64,000 nucleotides of DNA. It comes from Patiria pectinifera. Lineage: Eukaryota; Echinodermata; Asteroidea; Valvatida; Asterinidae. Below are positions 13,801 to 22,800 of this stretch, piece after piece. The position numbers were made by a program, and so were the translations under genes. The stretch lies in assembly GCA_029964075.1 (NCBI GenBank), contig CM057150.1, forward strand, positions 5,985,126 through 6,049,125. The letters run 5' to 3'. The notes under the pieces are model-generated. The model was not told the DNA's origin. It did no database searches and saw only the letters and a program-made list of their open reading frames with translations. Position 1 is the stretch's first letter; the number at the start of each line of letters is the position of its first letter.

Positions 13801-16800
13801 CAGGTCAAATCTGACTCGAATCCCGCGTCATATCTGACTCGGGACTTTTAAGAGTGCATCACAGGTGCAGATGCAACATAATGCACATGGACTTTTCAAA
13901 CGTTATTCTAATTTCAACTTACCAGCGGCATCGAGCGCAACAGTGTGTACCGCTCTACCATGATTGTTATCGACGAAACAGCGGTAAGTTCCAAAGTCTG
14001 TTGTTGTAGGACTGACCTTGAAAAGAAAACAAATCGAATCATATAGATTTTATGGTGTTTTTTTTTTGGGGGGGGGCTGGTTCCGACATACAAGGTTTCT
14101 TAATGAATATTAAGTCAATTAAAGGTGAAGGTCGAGCCACAGATGAAACCGGGGTTTCGAAAACACCCGATGACGACACCATGTTGGCTGGTTCACACCG
14201 CAGATCCCCTACCTGTAACACGCTGATGCTGCCCCTGGTATACGTCCTGACCCGGGTCTGATCCACCATGACCCCGCTCCTGTCCCAACTGACCCGAGGG
14301 GTCGGGTAGGCGCTCCAGGCGCAGGTCAGGTTGACCGGCAGATTGATCCAACTAACCACTCGGTCATCCGAGAGGGCGGTGTTGATAACTGGAGCGTCTG
14401 GGCAGAAAAGAGGAAAACCAAGAGACTGCTTTAACATGATTAAACTTTCCTCCAATGAAATCTCTGCACCGACAAGCTAAACGGAGTTTCACTTTGTACT
14501 TCTTCATGACAAGATTTATGTTTTGGTTTCTTGCAGTATGACGATTCCGCGCAAAGATTACACTTGTCACATATTTGTTTGTTTTATTGAGGAGTTTGCA
14601 AAGCGACGCCATTTACCACACACTACAGCCATTTACCACATACGACAGCCATTTACCACATACGACAGCCAATAACCACATACAACAGCCATTTACCACA
14701 CACGACAGACATTTACCACACACGGCAGCCATTTACCACACACGACAGCCATTTACCACACGCGACAGCCAATTACCACACACGACAGCCATTTACCACA
14801 CACAACAGCCAATTACCACACACAACAGCCATTGACCACACACGACAGCAATTTACCACACACGGCAGGCAATTACCACACACGGCAGCCAATTACCACA
14901 CACAACAGCCATTTACCACACACGACAGCCAATTACCACACACGACAGCCATTTACCACACACAACAGCCATTTACCACAAACGACAGCCAATTACCACA
15001 CACGACAGCCATTTACCACACACGACAGCCAATTACCACACACGACAGCCAATTACCACACACAACAGGCATTTACCACACACGACAGGCAACCACACAC
15101 GACAGCCATTTACCACACACGACAGCAATTTACCACACACGACAGGCATTTACCACACAAAGAGGCTGTGGTTTTCGTTGCCGTGTTTAGGCTGTTTTCT
15201 GTTAACATCTGGGAACCTGTATAAAGTACAAGCAGGGATCATAGGCCCCTACACTCTAAAAAAAAAAATACCCGGTCGGAGGTGTCATTCTGACCCTGAA
15301 AAGATTCCTGGTCAACTTCTAAATGTACTAGTGTATAGACTATGTGCATACAGTCATTAGCAAAAACACATCTTTGTGATGTACAGGCAACAAACTCCGA
15401 AAGTCGAAAATCCGCTTCCGATGCCTACTTGTTCAGTGAAATGGCGGGATCTATTTTTGCGGGATCTATGTCTTGACCCAGACAAGTGTCATTTCGATCA
15501 GGGAAATTGTCATTTTTGTCACGGAAAAGGGTTGAGCCAAACAGAACAAGGAGTCCGGGTCACTCTGACCAGGATGCTTTTAGATCTTAAAGCTATCGTA
15601 GGATCATTTGTAATTACCCAACCGCAAAGAAAAGTACCAACCTATCCCTAGCAGTCCTGAATCCTCCAATTTCAATATGATTTTGCACACCCCCTAGGGA
15701 GTTAGGGGTGACGGAACCTACCGTTAATTGGATAGAAGACTGGTATTAATATACCTTGGGAAATTTTTCCGCCTGAAATGACATCGTTTGAAAGAAAACT
15801 ATCATTGGAGGTGGTTTCAAAACAGGGTGGCCGCGTGCATCTTTTTACGTGTGTTAGCAACGGCATCCAGTTACGAGACCAAAACATTTTTTTTATACGT
15901 TTTCTCTGTTTTCTCCAAGTGTATAGTATACTGTTGTTTTGTACCGTACTTAAAAGCAATGACGGCAAGTTTGTAAAACGACAACAAAAACAAATGCCCC
16001 TTCTACTTTTAACTTATATACGCCGTTTAAATAGTGAACTTCAATTCAATTCAATTTGCATTTATTTCTAATTTGGTGAAAATCAAAGGAAAGTAAACAA
16101 TTACAGAACAAGTATTTAAATCAAAGATAATCAAGAACTAATTGAAAACAAAAACAAAATAATGACATGAATTAGGAGTGAACTTAGTTCACTTACGGAT
16201 AACATTGACTATCACGCGACCGACAACAGTCCCCAGTACATTGGTAGCCACACACTCGTACACGCCCCCATCCTTGATTGCACTGACTCTGAAGCTGAGG
16301 GCGTTAGTTATGGGGTTGATGCTAGCACTTGACGGTAGGGATGGCTGAGGTTTGGCCTTACGCCACATCACCGAGGCATCGGGCTCCGCTGACACGTTGC
16401 ATTGGAGTCGAACATAGAATCCGACGGTTGTCTCGATGTCCCTCGATAGGCTAACGATACGTGGAACTGCTCGCGTGTAACAATTTTTAAAAAGAACATT
16501 TAATTATAATGCAGTACTTTTAATTGTCAATAAGTCTAAAACAATACAACTATAGCCTTATAAAAAATATTGTCCTAATTATTGTGACGGATGGATAATC
16601 TAACTGAAATCAAATAACAGAAATTACTTGGACATCTGCCATTTTCGACCATTTCATCTGTCCGAAAAAGTGGTCAGTGATATCGTCCGAATAGCAAATA
16701 ACATTGACATGAACCTGTCGCGAGATCTCACAGACAATAAATTTGGTTTCTGGGTCATTGGCTTGATACAAATATTGTAGTTGTCCTGTGGGTTCGCACG

Positions 16801-19800
16801 CATTGCGTGTGAGTACAGTTAATAAGACAGCAGATTTCAAAGCAGAAAGGGGCGGAATTAATTGATTGCGCCAATAGTTGGACACCTTTATTATCGTCCA
16901 CGCAGTTTTTGTGTTGTATGGGTAACAGACCAGTACATATTCCCAAATTCATCATTTGTGGGCACTCATTTTTCTTTCCTAATGGAGAGTTTTGTGGCCG
17001 CTGCACCGGTTGGCTTGTAGCAAGTGAGGGTCCACGGTCTGATCAGGACTTGAAAATAAAATTGCTGAGAAAATGAGGCAACATTTTGAAATGGAGGGGA
17101 TGGTTCATTTTTTTGATGGACAAATCACCCAAAAGTCATCAGTTAACCACGAACAATTTAACAAAAAGTGGCAGAAACCTGGTAACGTAAAGCATTTTAT
17201 TTTTTAAGTGAGAGCTTCGTGTTTTTTTTTTTTCAATTGGGGGCATGTATCATTTGTGTCTATATACATAGGGAACTGTTTACTGTTCCCTTCACCTAAA
17301 AGGATACATTCACAAAGCCACCTAAGAGGTTAAGGGGGCCACCATGATCCCTCTTGCACAAGGACTAAGTTTTACAGAGATTTTGTTGTCGAAGTTAGAC
17401 ATTTTGTTTGAATAACGGTGCTTTTCTATAAGAGATTACACATGTATTTGCGTTAGCGTGGTACTGCAGTAAACAGTCGTTGAGGAGAAGTAAACATATC
17501 AGAAACATGAAAAAAGAAGTGCATTGTGAAGTTGATAGGTGTCGCTTTAGAGACCAACGCTTGGTGGCGCCCTCTACCCCTGGTAGCTTGGTCTTACCGC
17601 CTATTTTCAGCTGCATCTGTTTGCGGGCCGACCGCAGTGAGTTCGGCGGCGGGAACTCGGTCTCGCAACGCCACGTGCCAGAGTCCTCGTTCTGCGCAGA
17701 TGCGATCATGAACCTATCAAGGCATGGGAAAACGGTAAAAGGGAAAAACAGTAAGAAGAAACAATGGTCAATTTTGTTGTGGTAATTTATAACCAATTGC
17801 TCGATTCACCGTGTGTATTACATGTGTATCATAGTATATTTTTACACACTATGCACCCTAACCAAGTCCACGTTAATTTTGTTAAAGTTGCTCTCGATCT
17901 CCCTTGGCTGGTTTTTTGTTATTTTAATTTCACCCCTGAAAAAAGTTTTCAATTGCTTTTTATTATTTTTTTCTAGAAATTCAAAAATGTATTCACTTGG
18001 AACAAAACGTCCCTCACGATTACATATTTTATATTTTATATTAAGTTTAAATGATTTGGGGCACAAAGAAATCAGACAAATCTTGTGTGCCTTATGAGCG
18101 CAAAAATCAACCCTACATGAAAGCAAGGGGTTCAAAACGTCCACGAAAAGAAAAGAAAAAAAAGCAGAACTTTCCTTATAAACAAAACGTTCGAAATTTG
18201 AAAGTCACTAAAAGAAAAAAACACACACACATTTAAGTTGAAGAGCAAAAGTAAAGCAACTTTAAGGACCCTTGCATGCTTGTTGTCAAAACGATAGACC
18301 CGTGGCTTCGGCCATTAATTTGAATGTGTAAAACCCTTTTGCTGAGCTGCCCAGATACATGTGATAAAAGGTACATTTATAACAGACCCGGGTCAGATTC
18401 CAAAATGAATAAGGGTCAGGATTCAAAATCACAGGTTTTGCGTCAAATGGACACTTTTCTGGGTTAAAAGACACTTTTTCGAGTCACATGGTCCGGAAAA
18501 GTGACTCGAAGAAGGATCATTTTGACGCAAAAGGTGTCGGGTCAAATCTGACACGGATCCGGGTCGAATGTGATCCGGGAGTTTTAACAGTATACTTGCA
18601 AAACAAGTTTTTCGTTTCCAAAAGTGGCCTCGATCTTCGGCCGAACATGGCGGATACCATGCAGAGGGAATATTGGCATACCTCCATGTCCCTATAATGG
18701 GTGCATCTTCTCTGTATCGGTCATTGGCGTCCTGCAGTCCGGCACGGTAGCCGAACACAGGCGCGTCGTTCAGGTACCACCTAACCCCTGTGCCGTACCC
18801 AGCGTTATCCACCTGACACGTCAGGGTGACCGAAACGCCGAGCGGTACCTTGTCCTTGGGATGCACGCTGAGATGTACAATGTTCCCCGTGCTGGCCACT
18901 GAAAGAGACAAAGATGGAAACCCTGACTAGAGGAAGCATACTCGAAAAAAACACCACACAAACATCATGGGAACTTATTGTCTAGGTCTTTGATCGTGGT
19001 GTAGAACGCCATGGTCCAGTGGTTACGGTGTGTGACTTATGTACGAACTTGGTGCGTGGGTTCGAAACGAACCAGTTGCCTCTCTTCACTCAGGGGTTTA
19101 CATGGGTACCTGTGGGGGTCGAGGACCGATTGAGCGCTGATATCGGCTGCCGCGTGGTCCCATGGCCTGATGAACGGGGTAATAATTGTCAAGCGATTTG
19201 AGATCGTTGATACGATGGAGAGCGCTATATAAGCATAATTATTATTATTGCAATGACTTTTTTTTTCGGCTACTAAGTGTAGGCACTGAACCAAATGCGC
19301 ATGCGTCATTTGGTAACAGAATGGTTCTCGGACTTCAGAAAAAAAATCCTCCAGAGCCATGAATGAGAAAAAAGGCTGCATTTCATTTTATCGATCAGCG
19401 GGACTTGATTATGCACAATTTAGGGAAGACATTTCACTGTGGGGAAAAATGAAAGTGTAAAATTTCTTCTAGGATTCGAACCATCATTGAAACCCGCGAT
19501 TAACCCAGCAGTCTAAGTGATGGGGCAGGTGGAATCTCCGACCCTTCATACGCAATCGGCAGAAGACGGTTATTCCTAAAAACCTCAGATAGGGCATTGC
19601 TAATGCGTTACTTTTTAACTGCACTGCAATAGTTCGAACCTGGTATCGGCATGATAATTATTCACACTACCAATATGGTTCAGTAATAAAAAGCACCCTC
19701 GGCTCATGACTTCACATTGTAAAAAGAAAATACCCGGTCATTTTTTTTACCACTTCTGGCTGTCTGGACGCATGAAAGAACGGTATTGTAAACCCAATTA

Positions 19801-22800
19801 AAATTTTAAAATAATGGCCCCAAACGCAAATTTCAGAAGCAATGCTGCAATAACGCAGAAATGATGTAGTCTAATTGAAGGGAAATGATTTAGATTTACA
19901 ACTTTTTGGTAAAAAATAATTACGAACGAAAACGTATTGACTCTTGGTATTTTACCGTTTTGGCACAATAGTGCTATATAATTATGGAAAGCTGTGAAAT
20001 GTTTTTTTACTTTTTTACAGTTTAATTTCATAATTGAATGAATTAACACGTCAGTTTGTGACAAAGTGCAATATAACTGTAATATATGACGTAAGTGTTA
20101 CGATAACGTGTAGGTATGCCTTATTTTTATTCGTGTATTTTTAACCTCTTGTAATTATTATTATTATTTTTTATAACATTGTATTTTCTTTTAACGGAAT
20201 ATAATACCGAGCTGACAAATCCACTGCCGAACCAAAAATGTCCACTATCAGTTTAGCCCCCCCCCCCCAAAAAAAATGATTAGCGTCCTGCCTTTTTGGA
20301 AAAAAAAAGAAGGAAGGCCTTTTTTCCCAAAAATGGCCGCCCGACTCAATTTTCGAGAATGACCGGCCGGGTGTATTTTTAAAGATGGATTTTTTTTTAA
20401 TGGCCACCACTTGCACTAAGGCCAAAAAAATAAGCCTCCGGTTTCTGGTATGCGCGCGCGTCGCCGTAGCCATGCGCGTCAGCAAAATGAAAAAGTTTTT
20501 TTTTTCAATGAAAGATGATGTCTCAAAACCGCCAAACTCACTGGTTTGACTGGAATCCTGCTACTGCACAATTTTAACGGGTTTTTAGATGAGGTTATGG
20601 TCGAGAATAAGCTTTATGTGGCCTCTCTGGAGGTGGCCTCCCATATATTTGGACTAAGTTTAGTCGGGCACCATTTGCAGTCATCAGCCGACATTTGAAG
20701 CAAACAAAATCAGGTAAAAAATAAAACCGCGTCGCTGCACCACTTTTTGGGCAAGCTCCATACCAGAAACAGGATACTTTTTTGGCGTAAGGGAATGACA
20801 TAGTTACTAGCCTCATGGGCTAGATGCAACAGAAAAAGAAAACAAAATGATGTCCCTGTTTAAAACTGATTATGCTCTGCTTTTTTTCAAAAAAGAAAAG
20901 AAAAAGGAGGCGGCCTCCAAAAAGGAAGCGAGCGGGGACACTTGTTTATTTTTATTTGGCCTTAACATTAATTTCATATGCATAAGGAATTTTCAACTTC
21001 CGCATCTGATCATATTTTAATTTACAGCTTCCTTCCGTGACATCCTCAAAACTGTCAAGTTGATGGCCAAACTCTTACAATTAATTGGCCTATTAAATGG
21101 TTCAAATATAGCAGTATTTTTACAGGAAATTAGTGGCAATCGGACGCTAGGAATTTCCTGTAAAAAACACAGACGGACAGCAAAAACCTTGTGTTAAAAC
21201 AGAGAAAAAAGGTTTTATTTGAGGAAAAGTTCGTGTAAATTTACACTTTCATGTACAAATGTCGTTTAACTAAAACAGTAATATTAGGTACACACAACTT
21301 GACAAATAATTCACAGTAACAAACTGTCTTGTGACGGGGAAACGAAACCGATTTTTTTAAGATAATGTAAAGAGTATGTGGTCAGCGTACAACATCTTGT
21401 ATTCATTTGACACAGGCAAACACCTTAAAACGAATGTCGAATCACGGTGACTGTTCTTCGGAAAAATCTAAGAAATTATGATAATTGCTCCTTGCAATGA
21501 TTTTAATTCGCCTCATTACAGGTCTGTCGGTGATTTAAACAATCTTACATCTAAACAATCAAACAAAAACGGAATATAATTTACTCATGATGACGCCACA
21601 GGCTTTTGAGGAAGCAATGGTGCTGAAGACAACGGGAGGCTTGTTGCATGCACAAGATAGTATTAACTGAAAACGTATACAAGGGAAATAATTAAAAAGC
21701 GATATCTTAATTGCCATATAGAGTTTAGTTTGTTGTCGTAACGACAAGTTGCGTGCATAAGACTTATAATAAATATTTAATTTCTCAGCTTCGCAACCCA
21801 TTTTGCGTCTTTTAAATAGGTTCAAGATCGTGGAATGCACAAACCAAACTTCAGGGTAAATGCACCTTTTTTTTAAATTGACGGTTTGATGCTCGAAAGG
21901 ATTCTGTTGTAATCGCTTTAATTTCCAAATCAGCATAAAAAAAGGCTATTAAAAGATGTGGTTTGTGTTACCTTCGCTGATAATCACATGTTGGCACCAG
22001 ACCATTGTCAAAATGAAATAATAACTCGGAAACACCTCCCCCTCCCCTGGCATCACCTGGCTGACGAGGTTTCGGACGGAAGCAACCTCTCAAATTAAAT
22101 TTGCAGAACGCAGGACCTGATATGACTAACTAGGTCAAAAGGGCCTCGCAAACTATAGCACGGTAGTCTTGATGATGAAGATTGATCGGGACTTGTCCGA
22201 TCGCATATCTCGTCCAGACTCGTCATCTCTCTCTCGTGAGTGGAGTGTGAAATTTGTATCCCATGAAAAAAAAGACTCATTGGTTGTACTGCGCATGCCT
22301 TAGCGAACGAAATCATAATATCTGTGACTGTCACGTGTGAGGGTTTGAGTTAAAATACAGTAAAGCAGGGGGATCCAAGACTGATGATTATTATTGTTGT
22401 TTTTTTATTATTATTATTATTTTTTCTTTTTTGATATATTTAACTTGTTTTATTTTTTATTGTATTTTTTTTTATTGTTATTGTTATTTTTTTTATTTCA
22501 ATTAATTATTTTTTTTTTTGGGGGGGGAGGGGGCTTCACCAGCAAATCAATGCTGAAATGTAGCTAGGTTATTTTTCTTAGGACACTTGGTCACCGTAAA
22601 ATCAATAGGAGGTCGGGGGGGGGGGGGGGCTCGTACCATACTTTCATTAGGTGGGGCTGTTCATATCGAACGATCGTTAACACTTTATCACATATTATTG
22701 CACAAATACCCCGTAACCCAGCTTGCTCTGTCCGAATCTTGTCCATATGTCAGAGGCACAGCAGGGGGTTTCACATTATTTTTAATGTATCTCTATGAAA

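Noticed and set aside
14607..15160. Possible CRISPR-like array
   Set aside because: Units follow each other with no unique spacers, and the genome is eukaryotic.
14575..15224. Plus-strand HLPHTTA-repeat frames
   Set aside because: Produced by the 20-bp minisatellite in an RTK intron, opposite to the gene.
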